A stretch of DNA of 64,000 nt, from the NCBI GenBank assembly GCA_035772785.1, contig JAOCPU010000050.1, positions 124,001 to 188,000 on the forward strand, read 5' to 3'. The notes under the pieces are model-generated. The model made no database searches and had not been told where the DNA came from. It saw only the letters and a list, made by a program, of their open reading frames with translations. The translations under genes were made by a program, and so were the position numbers. Below are positions 1 to 10,986 of this stretch, one piece after another (position 1 is the stretch's first letter; each line of letters opens with the position of its first letter). The stretch comes from Phlebiopsis flavidoalba (lineage: Eukaryota; Basidiomycota; Agaricomycetes; Polyporales; Phanerochaetaceae).

Positions 1-1196
1 ATACCGGCTAGCCAGGAGACTGCCATTACTTCCGGTATGGCATACCTTGATTACGCCGCAATTATCGATGTGGGGTAATTTGTGTGCATGAGCTGCTCCT
101 GGATGATATATACTTGCTAGCTTCGGCTAATTTTGGGATTCCGCACAGCGGTTCCGTTATGCCAAGAATACCGCGCAACCTTCACACGCCCATGACCATG
201 CAGACTTTCGGCCAAAAAGTCCAGGGGGATTCGCGACTTTGGCGATGATGCAACATAATTTCGACTATGAAATTTGTTGTTTATCGAGAACTTGTATGGC
301 CGCGCAGGTGAGAAGCGAGTTGATTCGACCCAATACGGCACGACGCGGGCGGCACTCATGTCTTACTGTTATAGGGCACGGTAGGGAATCGACTCAGCAC
401 TGCCTCGATCGATAATGTCGTCTACTAACGCCACCGTCAATCGTTAAGAACGTGTGCACGGCTACATGATCGCTTTATTCTTCTTCAGCTATGCTTAACG
501 TGACTATGGGCATTTCTCGTCTGCCGAGAAAACTAACACTGCCAGCTTCAATGGCTCGTATGCCTCGTTGGACGCTGCCGGCGGGAGCCCTACTGACATG
601 TTGATATTGACCAAGACTAGTATAAACAAAACTTGTATTGTATTAGCAGGTTGTAGTTGTTCTTTGCGAGCGAAGTGTAGCGACGACATCCACCCAGGTT
701 TTCCCAGGATATTTCGAGGTCTGACTTTTCGGTTTCCGTGCTATTATTCCATAAACAAACCAGGCGCCCGGGTGGTTCTCGGGCGTTTTAGGCTGGTGTC
801 CTATTCGATTATCTCCGAGGCTTGGGTCGGCATAGGGAGAAATAATATTGTGCCGGAATAACATGCGAAGACCGTGTGGTTGATGTTGCGTCTTCGATGT
901 AGTATCTATCTGATTACCATCCCTATGCGGCATATCCCGGGCGAATTTTAGGACGTAATGATCCTTGCCACGTCCACATAAAGAAGATCGGGAGCCATTT
1001 TAGAAAAGAGTTACACAGAGGCAAGAGCAGCCCGCGTAAACTATTGCATATAGTCCCGCACGCAACAAGTGCAATGCGTTGTGATGCTAGTGAACGCAAT
1101 ACAGGGCCAGCAAGTTTTTGGGCTAAACATATAAACTCTTATCCAACTTCCACGATACCTGGAGAGCGCTACCGTGACAGGGCAGCGAGTTGTGCC
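1..1196. other. Left-edge stretch without a recognisable gene
   Basis: I see only short open frames on both strands here, none with a protein family I can name. The 3' flank of the dipeptidyl-peptidase gene lies at the right edge. Because frameshifts are frequent in this window, a broken gene could be hidden, but I cannot support one. Confidence 0.4.
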
Positions 1197-4103
1197 TCAA
1201 TGATCGCCGGCGAATTTGTCAAACCAGCGAAACACTTCGTAATGCCACTTCAAGCTGATTCAAGCGTCAGTTCGGATTGCACCATTGAATGTACAAGTAT
1301 CGTACCTGTTGCCGTGGTTGATCACCCAGTGGTTTTCGTCTGGGGAAAATGACTAAACGGCTTGGAACACCGTGCCTAGTCAAAGCAGTTTTAGCAATCT
1401 TAATTCGTTTAGACGGGTAGTAGAAGACTCGCTGTTGCAGTGCATGGAACGCGCCGATACCGTCCGTCTCAGGCAGACGATAGTCCTTACTTCCATGCAC
1501 GGTGAGTTGAGGCGTCGACCACTTTTTTTCGACAAACTCCACGGGGTTGTACCTGGCCATACACAAATCTTCAGCACACGTCCATTCCTATGATTTAGCA
1601 CCTACTTTTGAAGAATCTCCTTCGCTTCGGAATCCCAAGGACGGCCTCCCCATTCATGATTGAACTATTGAAATCAGTAAAAACCCATGCCATTATATGC
1701 TGTATGATTCGACACTTACGAAGAACAGCTCATCGGTAGAATAGCCGTTGTATCGGGAATCTTTTAAAGACCTGGGAAAGCGCCAAGACGCTTTAATAAA
1801 AATGCTTTGGCAATTGACCTACACTCACGCCGTCGTGACAGAAAAGCGCTTTGAAGCCAAATCCAAATTCGGGGTGGCCTTGAATCCAGCTGCCATACCG
1901 ATTAACCCAGTCTCTTTACGATGTTATCAGTCGTGACATACTTGATAGCATATCCACCCCCAACTGCACCACCCACCTGCCAGCAACAGCGCGCTCTCGA
2001 TCAATCTCGGGGTACTTGTCTAGTACGTATTCCACCCTTTTTGCAAATCGACGAAAGGCTTGCCGCCCCAGTCTTTGCGGATGGCATCAGTAAGTTCTGA
2101 AAATGTTGAGCTGAATGTCTCAAGGGCCTAGTGGAACAGGGCATACTTTGCCCGAATGTAGTTGAGCCGGTTGGGTTGATAGCGATAGTGAAGTAGCCTT
2201 GGTGGGCAAACACTAGAACAGACGAGGGTGAATGATAGCTTTGAATACGGTACAAATAGCTTTTGACCTTGTGGGTTCCACCTCGTCGACCATTGGCTAA
2301 CTCTCCTCCCATGCACCTTGCGGACCTCCGTGATAAGAAGCACGACTGGGTATTTCTTCTTTTCGCCCTCCTGAAAGCCAACGGGTTTAATGACCCAGCC
2401 CTGGATCTTCTGTTGCGCGCCGTCGAAATAGAACTCTTCTGCCGGCGCGACCGGTCCTTCCCCTTCAATGCGTCGACGGTGAACTTCGTCAGCTGTTCGG
2501 TTGAATGTCTTTAGCGTCGTTGATGTTGAAATCTTCCTTAAGTCCACGGAGGATGAACACATCGTTGGGCGAAGTATAGCTTGATTCGAGAGAAAAGAAT
2601 TCGGCCGTTCGGGAGAACTTGGATGGAAGAGGCTGCACCAGAGTGCGTGAGTGCATATGGTGTGAAGGTTTTACGGAGAGCTCTGGGTGGGTAGTCCGAC
2701 CGCGAAGTGTATCCGGGACAGGCACAGCGAACACCTTCACACGGGCCGAGTCACCGCAGTGAGGTACAGGACTTTGCCTTCGGTGGAAAACTGTGTGTGT
2801 ATGTTGAAGTCATTCATTGGACAGTCAGAAGTCCAGGCACTCACAGCAAGTTCGGCGGCGCTGCGATCCCATTCCTGGGTAAGGGTGTAGCGATTGTCCT
2901 TTATCAGGTCGTAGATGACGACCTTTCCCTTGGGGGTACGTTAAAGCGTGACTGTCTCAACATCAATGATCATATGTACCTGTCTGATTCGTATCCGTCC
3001 AGATCAAGCTCCACCCCCAAGCAACTTTGTACTCCTTGCTGATTAAACACGGGTCCATGAGTGCGCCCTGTTTACCAGAGGTAAGTTCCTTAGGTTCAGA
3101 TTTGCCTTGGGGTGTCCACAATATAGACCTAGATCGGAATGAGTTCCACGGTTTCTGCGGAGTAAAGAGGAACAAATGACATTTTGCTTCGTGTGCCATG
3201 CACGGGGGTAGTTTCGGGTCTTTCGTAGTGTAAACGACGCGGCTTCCGGATACGTCAAAGTCATCGGTACCCCCAAACGGGTTCTACTGGGGAACTCTGG
3301 GAGTGAAATCAGGCGGCAGACTGGGCGAAGGTATGTACATTTACTTACGTGGCCGGTTCCGCTCAAGAGGTTCTCGAAGTTCCCTCCGAGAGACCAGGCT
3401 CCGTTTGCCTCCTTGATAAGAGAAAACAGATAAAAAGTGTGCTCGTCTTCGGCCCAACCAGTTGTCCCAATGCCTTTCGAATGTTTCGTCGTAAACGTAA
3501 GCAGTGTCCCCCACGGTTCTCCCAGTCCTCGTCTTGCTTCTTGACAGTCGTGATGTCACCGTCCGCGGTAGACATAGTCCGAGAACACCAGCACTCCGGA
3601 CTTGCTCTCAAACTTAAAATTTCCCGCGGTAGAGGTTGGAAACTTGCCCAATCAGAATAGGGGATTCTGGAGTGCTGAGCTCAGGGGCGTCCTCGATCTC
3701 TAGCTTGGACCCGACAAGCTGTAGAGAGCTCTTGAATTTTCTCTGTTGCCCTCACCCTCGTCGACGGCATGTGCGATGGTGCGGGAATCTAGCCAGAAGG
3801 CTTCACCGCCGTGGCAAGCGGAATTTCAAGGGGTTGTATGGATGACTCGATGGGTGCGATGAATATCGACTTGTGATTCCTACGTTACCTTGTCAGCTCT
3901 CACAGCGGCCCCACGGGCGTAGTAGACTCACTTTTTGTCTTTTTCTATTGAATACTTGCTCACCGATACAATGAACAGATCGCCTGGTCCATTGGGCAAT
4001 GCCGGTCCCAGGCCTTGCGAGCTTCACCAAGTCAACAGGACGGACGAGAGTACATTTGCGCCTTCGTAAAGTTGAAGTCTTTGATACCATATGACGCTAC
4101 CAT
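1197..4103 (-). CDS. DPP5: Dipeptidyl-peptidase 5 (S9 prolyl-oligopeptidase family), frame broken
   Basis: The family is a serine peptidase that removes dipeptides from peptide N-termini. Read right to left, pieces in different frames follow the family order: an N-terminal LARPGTG segment near 4030, propeller segments including [16 protein letters not shown] near 3490 and AWHTKQNV near 3190, then the hydrolase domain with [16 protein letters not shown] near 2420. The nucleophile motif GASWGGYA is recovered near 1960 by ignoring one extra base. [20 protein letters not shown] near 1480 carries the acid, and PDENHW near 1340 carries the histidine. The end [12 protein letters not shown] precedes the stop at 1197. 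Several short GT-AG introns fit. The chosen start gives a protein without an obvious signal peptide, although an upstream leader exon is possible. At least five one-base insertions lie in 3.4-3.7 kb alone. All catalytic parts are present, so I favour an intact gene with sequence errors. Confidence 0.85.
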
Positions 4104-4621
4104 GACAGGGTCGGTGTGACCTTCGCGGTGTGCTGGGGACGAGGGGGTTCAAGGGGAACCTGAGCAGCGAGCCCAAGGAAGGATATAGGAACACCTAGGG
4201 CAGGTGATACCCACATCGACGTTGGTCGAGCCTCAAGTAGTGGGGACACGTCGCCCTGGGTCTCACGCAATTATACTCAACACGTTCGCCGCTGTGCGGC
4301 ATGATCATATGGGACACCATGATGACCACATTGCACGCTATCCGCCCCTCTCACGGCGCGGGCGGATGTCTGTTTCGAGACTTGTAGAAGATGTGGCCAC
4401 CTGAGAGCATCATGCCATGATCGTGCTAACATGATGTTTTTGCCGTCGTGAGCGCGGAGGAGCGAACATTCGCTGCCAGGACACGTCGAGGTTCTAGTCG
4501 TGGTAACTGGTTCAGTCATACGTGTGAGCATAGTGCATGTGGTTCGGGCTGTCGGACTGAAATGTGTGGCCGGTTCGTAGACGCCGACGCCGACCCTTAC
4601 CTCCGCCCCACGGCCTGCGTT
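4104..4621. promoter_or_regulatory. Divergent intergenic region between DPP5 and EAF6
   Basis: These 518 bp separate two genes transcribed away from each other and must contain both promoters and 5' leaders. I see no specific regulatory motif. Short open frames here match nothing I know. Confidence 0.4.
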
Positions 4622-5329
4622 ATGTCGAACGAAGCCCTAAACCCAGCACCGACACCAGAAGACAAGGCCAGATATGACGCCACAAAAAAAAAGAGCTTTT
4701 ACAAGCTCTTACCAAGAAACGGATGGTTGATAAACAGCTGGTGAGTGGCGACAAAGGTCGTCCATATAGCCCTTTACGCATGTACACGCTCTAGGCACAG
4801 TTGGAGGTCCAAATATACAACCTCGAGGGTTCCTATCTGACTGAGACCGCCCTCCAAAGTGGCGGCAATATTGTCCAAGGGTTCGACGGTTATTTGAAAA
4901 AACGCCCCTGGAGGCAGACGAAAACACGAAGTTAGCGAGGCCGATAGGATGTTCTCAGGTAGTAGTGCAACGTTCAAGAAGGTGGAGTGAATCCGGTACG
5001 TTCTGGATGTATGATAATAAAACTGCCCCTCTCGCTAGGCTCTAGAGCTTTCCGGAGAAGGAGAAGAGTCTACTGCAACCGCCGACGACCAATCTCGAGG
5101 ACCCACCCGGGCCTCACTACTGTGGGTGGTTGTGCCACCTGCGAAGCAAGACGCGGCTCAACAAAAGAAGCAGCGCGATCGAGAATATCAAAGGAAAAAG
5201 CGAGCGAACCTGAGTGCTGCCCGCCGCAGTGCTCAAAAGTGACGAGGAGAGCGTCGCATCTACCACGTCAAGTCGTCGTCCCACGAAACGTGCACACGGG
5301 CAGCAGACGACGACCCCACCCCTTCCTGA
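4622..5329 (+). CDS. EAF6: Chromatin modification protein EAF6 (NuA4 acetyltransferase subunit)
   Basis: EAF6 is a small nuclear subunit of the NuA4 histone H4/H2A acetyltransferase. The start reads SNEALNPAPTPEDKARYDA; a run of nine A at 4684 then shifts frame, after which the conserved core continues with QLAQLEVQIYNLEGSYLTET and LQSGGNIVQGFDGYLKN (about 4740-4910). These are the hallmark of the NuA4/EAF6 family, followed by a serine-rich part. A basic tail near 5140-5250 (AKQDAAQQKKQRDREYQRKK) and a final RPTKRA segment look nuclear. The first part of the core would form a coiled coil. One intron starts at about 4740. The gene converges on RRP40 with only 80 bp between stop codons. Frame breaks at the A-run and near 5294 look like inserted bases. 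Confidence 0.88.
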
Positions 5330-5409
5330 ACATAAGGGTACACTATATATTGACTGGATTATATATGTACAGTATTCAGGGTGTATAATAGTATAACGAA
5401 GTTGAAGCG

Positions 5410-6252
5410 TCATATATCCAGAGTGCCGAGGAACTTTTTGACGGCCAATTCATCCATGCCTCCCCCGTCCGGGTCGGCGGCTTCGATACATCGGACATAT
5501 AGCGATGATGTGTCTCGTTTCCTTGGCGTTGATCCAAATGCGACCGTTCAGACCGATTGCAACATCGAAGGGGAATCGTAAACCCAATAACGGCAGGAAA
5601 AAGTAAGACTGGTCGAGGAGCCTGGGAGACGTGAGAATAATGTGGAAGCAATCCATGCACAACTTACATTCGAGACATCTGTAAGCTGCACTTAGCGAGA
5701 AATCCCCCCTTCAGTTCGCCGAACTCCTCAGCTTTGCGTGTTTGGGCGTCGAAGCATTCAAGCTCCGGCTCCCATGTCCTTGTGGGCGAGTGACACTCGC
5801 GTATAGAGCAGAGAACCGACCTAGTAAACAAGGTTAACAAGCTGTCTGTCATGAGGGTACTTCAATCCACCTTGATGTTTGGCCGATTTCGTTTCGTTGC
5901 GCCCTCGAAGGCAAGGCCGTCTAACGAGGCAGTATGGGCGGAGCCGATGTCGACCCGCCAGCCTTCACCATTACGTGCAACCACAACCCCGATCACCGAC
6001 TCTGAGGCGCGGGAACATACTTCATCACAAAGGTCAACACAACAAGCCATCGCGCATAGAGTATGTAATGCTCACCCGCCTCGAGTTGCCCTCTATCCAC
6101 CACTGCTTGCTATTTAGAGTGTGTCTGAGCTCTCCCGCTCGTGTCACCATTACACCGCCATGGTTAGCGTCTGCAAACTGTAGCAGCCCTGGTCCGAGCT
6201 TGAGATTTACATGTCGTGCGGGTACGACTTCTCCTGGAAGGACGGTAGCCAT
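5410..6252 (-). CDS. RRP40: Exosome complex component RRP40 (EXOSC3)
   Basis: RRP40 is one of the three S1/KH cap subunits of the RNA exosome, which degrades and trims RNA 3' ends in the nucleus and cytoplasm. The N-terminal domain begins MATVLPGEVVPARHVNLKLG and runs to a WW-EGNSRR segment near 6080. The S1 domain follows with VIGVVVARN, WRVDIGSAHTASLDGLAFEG and TKRNRPN (about 5870-6010). The KH-like part contains FPFDVAIGLNGRIWINAKET with the family's GLNG signature (about 5510-5580). The end, DPDGGGMDELAVKKFLGTLD, leads to the stop at 5410. Two or three short introns and a few frame breaks separate the pieces. Length is close to the usual 240-260 residues. It is divergent from VPS37 and convergent with EAF6. 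Confidence 0.92.
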
Positions 6253-6378
6253 GGTGCAGAAAGACAGAGACGCTTAAGTAAGCCAGCCCTTGCGCGTCTG
6301 GTTGGGGAGAGACCAATCTAAAAGGCGCCGCCGCCCGCACTGTTGACCGCCGCCACAGGCCACCATCCGTCTTTCGAA
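6253..6378. promoter_or_regulatory. Compact shared promoter of RRP40 and VPS37
   Basis: Only 126 bp separate the two oppositely oriented start codons, so both promoters must overlap or sit inside the neighbouring leader. The stretch contains a GC-rich block (about 6325-6365). I see no clear TATA box. Confidence 0.5.
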
Positions 6379-7089
6379 ATGTCGGATACTTTACTACTAG
6401 AGTTTCCCGAATTGATCCATTTGTCGTAAATTCTTTCCGTAATTTTCATTGGCCCCTTGCTTATGAGTGCGGCTATTATCAGTCGAGAGGATCTCGAAGA
6501 CATGCTCTCCGACCCCATGTATTTCCAGGCTGTCTTCCACTCGCTGGCGCAAGTCAAGGCCCTCTTTACCAAGCACAATCTGATCTTGGCATGGCGAAAC
6601 GAACGTATATATCTGGTACGTCGTGCCACCATCACTGTGAATCCCCCCAGCTGTTAACCATTCTAGAGAGTAATCTCGCGCTGCAGCAAGAACAGCTCTA
6701 TCAACTTCGTAGCGATACCAAGGACGCGTTCGACGAGGCAAAGCGTCTCGAGTCTCGTTGGAAAGAAAAGTAGAACGCGAGCAGAGAGAGCTTTATCAGG
6801 TGTGTGACATGCTATGACTCGACCGTGGTCCGACTTCTTCACGGCCCACAAGCGATATAGTCCGCAATTTCTACTTATGCGCCTAAACAACACGCAACGA
6901 CAGCACAAGATGAGCTCTCCGAAGCATTGGCTTTCAAGCTTCGTCAAAAGCTCCCCATCTGATGCCACAAGTACGAATGGGAAAGACATTGACAGCTTCG
7001 TCAAACAGTTCCGCGAGTCGCGCGAGACATATCACAAGAGAGTTATATGGGGAGATAGATGGTCTAGCGGGGAAGTACAGTTGATATGA
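6379..7089 (+). CDS. VPS37: ESCRT-I subunit VPS37 (Mod(r) domain)
   Basis: VPS37 bridges subunits of ESCRT-I on endosomes during sorting of ubiquitinated membrane proteins. Exon 1 reads MSDTLLLEFPELIHLS and is followed by a GT-AG intron of about 55 bp. Exon 2 reads REDLEDMLSDPMYFQAVFHS and then SLAQVKAL, the start of the Mod(r) domain. After another intron come NLALQQEQLYQL and RSDTKDAFDEAKRLESRWKE, a typical coiled coil. The last part reads YSPQFLLMRL, then in a neighbouring frame TTAQDELSEALA, and ends SFVKQFRESRETYHKRVIWG before the stop at 7087. About 190 residues, normal for the fungal family. At least one base is inserted near 6890. Confidence 0.9.
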
Positions 7090-9403
7090 TATGATGCGGG
7101 AGTCTTGTATGTGAGTAGCCTAACACATCGTCTCTCCCGCCTGCTCAACCATGCATCAAGGATTACATGTATTACGAGTCACCTAGCTGTATAACGATGC
7201 GCAAAACATCTGCTGACTCAGATGTGCCTCGCTTCGGGACGACAGGCGTGTAGTATCAAGACTTAGGTTTGTCATGGACAGTGGCGGACCCTTGCTCAAC
7301 GTGTCAATTACCCAGACGGCCTGAACCCCTTGACCCCAGTTTTCGCGCCAACGCTCGTGCTGCGGTAGTGGTAGTTTGCCGAGATATACCAGCCCAAGCC
7401 CGCCGCAATGTGGGTATCTGTTGCTAATCCCAAGTACTATGTACGACCTATCAGTTGACACTATACTTTCCAGTCATTTAAGCGACCCCCGCGCAACTCA
7501 GCCAACTTCAGCTCTGTATATCACCGATCTCTGTGCGATGTTCCCTGATTTCGTTCAAATGTGCTTGCTGATGTTTGTAGCAATGTATTGCGTCTTCTCT
7601 CTATGGCTTGTCTTCGACTATCGCACTACTTTGCTTTCTTCGTGAGCTGCGTCCAAGCTTACTGGCCACTCCCGCGAATCGCGTTGTACGTACGTGCAGG
7701 ATCTGCATACTCGGTCTCTGAGAGTGCCGCGAGCCGCTGCGGGAGTTGAGGGTAGCCGTACCCATCCACCAAACCTCGCAGGTGTTTCCCACTGTCAAGG
7801 TGACGGAAGCGTCTCTTAGCGGGTCGAATTGACTGCGGGTTGAGGTGCTTGAGACTCTCGTGGGGTAGTTGCTGCGATTGCGGGAAACTCGAGCAGGGCC
7901 CGGGTTCGGAAGTGCGCCACCGGTGGCCACGGGGCAATATTGACCATACAGCTGGGTCCAGGTCAGCAATCGTGGCGCCCGACCGACAGGGAGATGTAGC
8001 GCATGACTAGACATCGTGAGTAGTTTCAGACCACAATTCGTGCTTTTCCAGACGGTGGGACTGACGAACGCGTCTAGTTGAAGCCTAAAACACTGCAAAA
8101 GACACCGCAAGGTTCGATGAACCTTAGCTTATGTGATTGACATGGGGAATTCCCAGTCAACTTATCCCGCATGCACCGCGAGAGTCTGCCTGCCGTGGAC
8201 TCTCGCGTGAACAACAACTCTCTCAGATGCCAAGACACGGATTTATCATGTTCAACATCTCCACGGGTTATGATGCATACAACGAACGAAGCAGGAAAGT
8301 GACACGCTAACGACTGGAATCAAGTTCATATATCTGTTATAGGCAATGTCCCTCATGACGGTAGCGAGGAACCTTTGACGTTCTGCTACAATTTTTACGA
8401 TCGTCCATGGACGGATTCCCACCTCGAGGATATCAAGCTAGCCCCGTCGCCTGTCCAGACATGGCTTGTTTATGATCGGTCGCGGCTCGCACTCCCTTCG
8501 AGCTAGGCAAACGGATATGTCCCAAAATCGCTCTCAGGCTCAGTGCTCCTACAGGTCATGGCCGTTCCAAGCTCACCGCTCACTCTTGGCCCTATCGAAG
8601 AAGCTTGCAAAGATCGATGGGCTCATCAGGAGACGATCTGGAACGTTGCGACGACCAAAACATGTTCGTACTTCCATCTTTCGTCACGGCGCTAGCACAA
8701 CTCATAGTCCGTACGACACGCTCGTGGAACGTTGATTATCCACCATGATTCCATCGTAACAGCCGCACTTATGACGGCGGAGCACCAATGTAGGCACCCC
8801 ATGACTCTCATTGGACCAATCTCTGAGTCGAAAACCTAACGACTTGAGGCAGTGACGATAAAGCACTGTTGGAAGTTTGAGCTGCTATATTCGTAAATTT
8901 GTGCGTAACCCGTGCTTGTTATTGGATCCTCGATTTCATGTCTATGTGGCGTCAAGAGTGCTTTACAAAGATGCCAGGGTCATCGGAATTGACACATGCG
9001 GTCGCTATCCGTTCACCCAGCGACACCCAGCATCATGTTACCATCCGCATTGATTCCGGCCGCGGGTTCCATTATTGCCCTATGGCGCAATAATAGGGCC
9101 TCATGCAGTATTTTATGCATCCGCCCCCCTGCTGTCACGATTGTTGTGTTGATCACTTTCTGAGTGTCTGAAAAGTGATGAGATAGCTCCTTACTCACGG
9201 GGATCCAATACAACTTTGTAGGACCTTCTCATGCTTGTCCGCCCGTGGATAACCATCGTGATCACAAATGAAGCAGCGCACGAACTCTAACTACATCCGG
9301 TAGATCACTACAAACAAAAACCATCCTGAACGCTGTAGATAAGCATCGCGGGTTCTTGTCACTCCCACATCTCTTGTCTAGCCGGTTGTCTCCACGTGGG
9401 AAG
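7090..9403. other. 2.3-kb stretch without an assignable gene
   Basis: Several moderately long open frames occur (minus strand about 7183-7461 and 7601-8110, plus strand about 8466-8735), and one frame stays open over roughly 150 bp at 8560-8740, so one or two broken genes are plausible. None of the translations belongs to a family I can name. Confidence 0.35.
8177..8207. repeat. Perfect 10-bp inverted repeat (hairpin)
   Basis: The arms CGCGAGAGTC (8177-8186) and GACTCTCGCG (8198-8207) are exact reverse complements separated by 11 bases. It lies in an unassigned region, so its role is unknown. It could be a palindromic protein-binding site or chance. Confidence 0.6.
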
Positions 9404-10986
9404 AATGGCGCAATCTTTGGCGTTCTACCTTACCTTGGGCTCAACCCTTGCTTTTGTATTATATGGTTAGGCATCCTCTAAAATCAAATGCAGGTTTACA
9501 AACTGATTAATCAACCAGGGGGGCTACGTGGTGTTATTTGTGATGGCGATGGCGTATCTCATGAGGGAGAGAACCACGCACATAGAAACTCCCACAAATA
9601 AATTGATTGCTCTCTCTGGTATACTTATTTTTGGTCTGATTACCGCGGTCAGTGACACTATCTTGGTCACGATTCTAATTTAACTTACACGCGTCATTCA
9701 GCAAACCGTTCATTGCCTGTATGACTACACTCGAACCCTTTCTTACAAGCGAAAAGGATGTCCCGGAGGCGATGCCGTTGGACGTCATCAATGCTTCCTA
9801 TCATCCAAAGATCGTAGCATTCCTCGCGATGTATTTCATCGAGCTGGCTATATCTTCAATTTCCTGATGGTACATTCGTACTCACACGGGAGTCCAATAT
9901 CCAAGAGAACTAATATGGATATTGTAGATTTACCGCCTATGGGTGGTTTGGGCAACGAAACCGGATTATTGCTGTTCTTCCGCTCCTTGCAATTCTGGCT
10001 TCCATGGGTAAGCAGGCACATCTTCATTCGCGTCTATCCCAGACTGACCTGATCTATGTGGTCACTCAGCATGTGAAAGTCTGTTCATTGTCGGGAATGA
10101 TCATCCCTTCGATGCAACCACTTCGCGGGCCAAAAATTCGGCGGAGGTGATCCTAGCCACGATGGTTGCTATTAGACCTGACTAATATCCCATACAGTGA
10201 AATGGCTAACCATTGGGCTTTCTTGCGATGTCTTGTGAGTATACTAAGATGTATATTCCTGTATGACTGACTAGAGCCACTATAGCTTGAACATGTATTG
10301 CACCGGTGTGTAGATTGACTTACGTTTAACTAGACTGCTAAACAACGATAAAAATCATAGCTCTACTCTCTTTCAAAATATGGCAGGCCCAAAGAGCGAC
10401 AAAAAGGTGTAACCACAAATACCTACGCTCGTTTCGTCTTACGTTCGTTTCCGTTCTTAAAAACCCATCTTTGGATCTGATCCCTCGCTGCAGAATGTCA
10501 TGGCCATCATAATTGAGAGTGCCGCTATATATACGTAAGCGACACTTTGCTTCAGCGATGTTTTACATTTTCAGCTGACAGATCCATCACAGCGTTTGCA
10601 TTTTCACCGTTCTTGTAAAACATACGCATGTGGCAATCTGGGGTCATACGTCGTCAGAGCAGTGGTAAGACAGCCATTTTGCCTATACATTGGTACAAAC
10701 TGAGGTTTCCAAACTCCTCGCAGTCCTGCCCCATTGCCGGCATCTGCTACTGTCTCGTGATCATTCGCTTCGGAATGGGAGGTGCTTCAAGAAAAGCCCC
10801 CAGCTCTCTCCACGTTTGCAATCCCTTCCCTGGAGCACGGAAGACTGCGACGTGAAGAGAACTTTGCCATTGCACCAGATGGAAGTGAACGTAAACCTTC
10901 AACATCACACCGATCTAAGCAACACTCTCAATCAGGGTTCCATGGATCTTCGAGACCAAGGATTCAGAAACTTCAAAGGTGTAAAT
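9404..10986 (+). CDS. Agaricomycete seven-helix integral membrane protein (type 1), frame broken
   Basis: The start MAQSLAFYLTLGSTLAFVLY is a first membrane helix and is followed by a GT-AG intron. Next come GYVVLFVMAMAYLMRER and KLIALSGILIFGLITA, then after an intron a loop and a helix ending SYHPKIVAFLAMYFIELAIS. The family signature IYRLWVVW follows near 9940. A late helix reads VMAIIIESAAIYT near 10500, with a last helix PIAGICYCLVIIRFGMG near 10730 and a polar tail. This order is typical of a large, poorly understood agaricomycete family of presumed seven-helix membrane proteins. The stop at about 10984 and most exon joins are uncertain because of frameshifts. Neighbouring seven-helix genes belong to a different type. 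Confidence 0.65.

Noticed and set aside
1197..7089. Reading the left block as a cluster of pseudogenes
   Set aside because: All catalytic and signature motifs remain, and the breaks are almost all single inserted bases, which fits sequence error better than decay.
8490..8530. A translated segment PFELGKRICPK that resembles the P450 haem-binding signature
   Set aside because: The last glycine is replaced, and neither the upstream nor the downstream sequence shows other P450 motifs such as ExxR or the PERF region.
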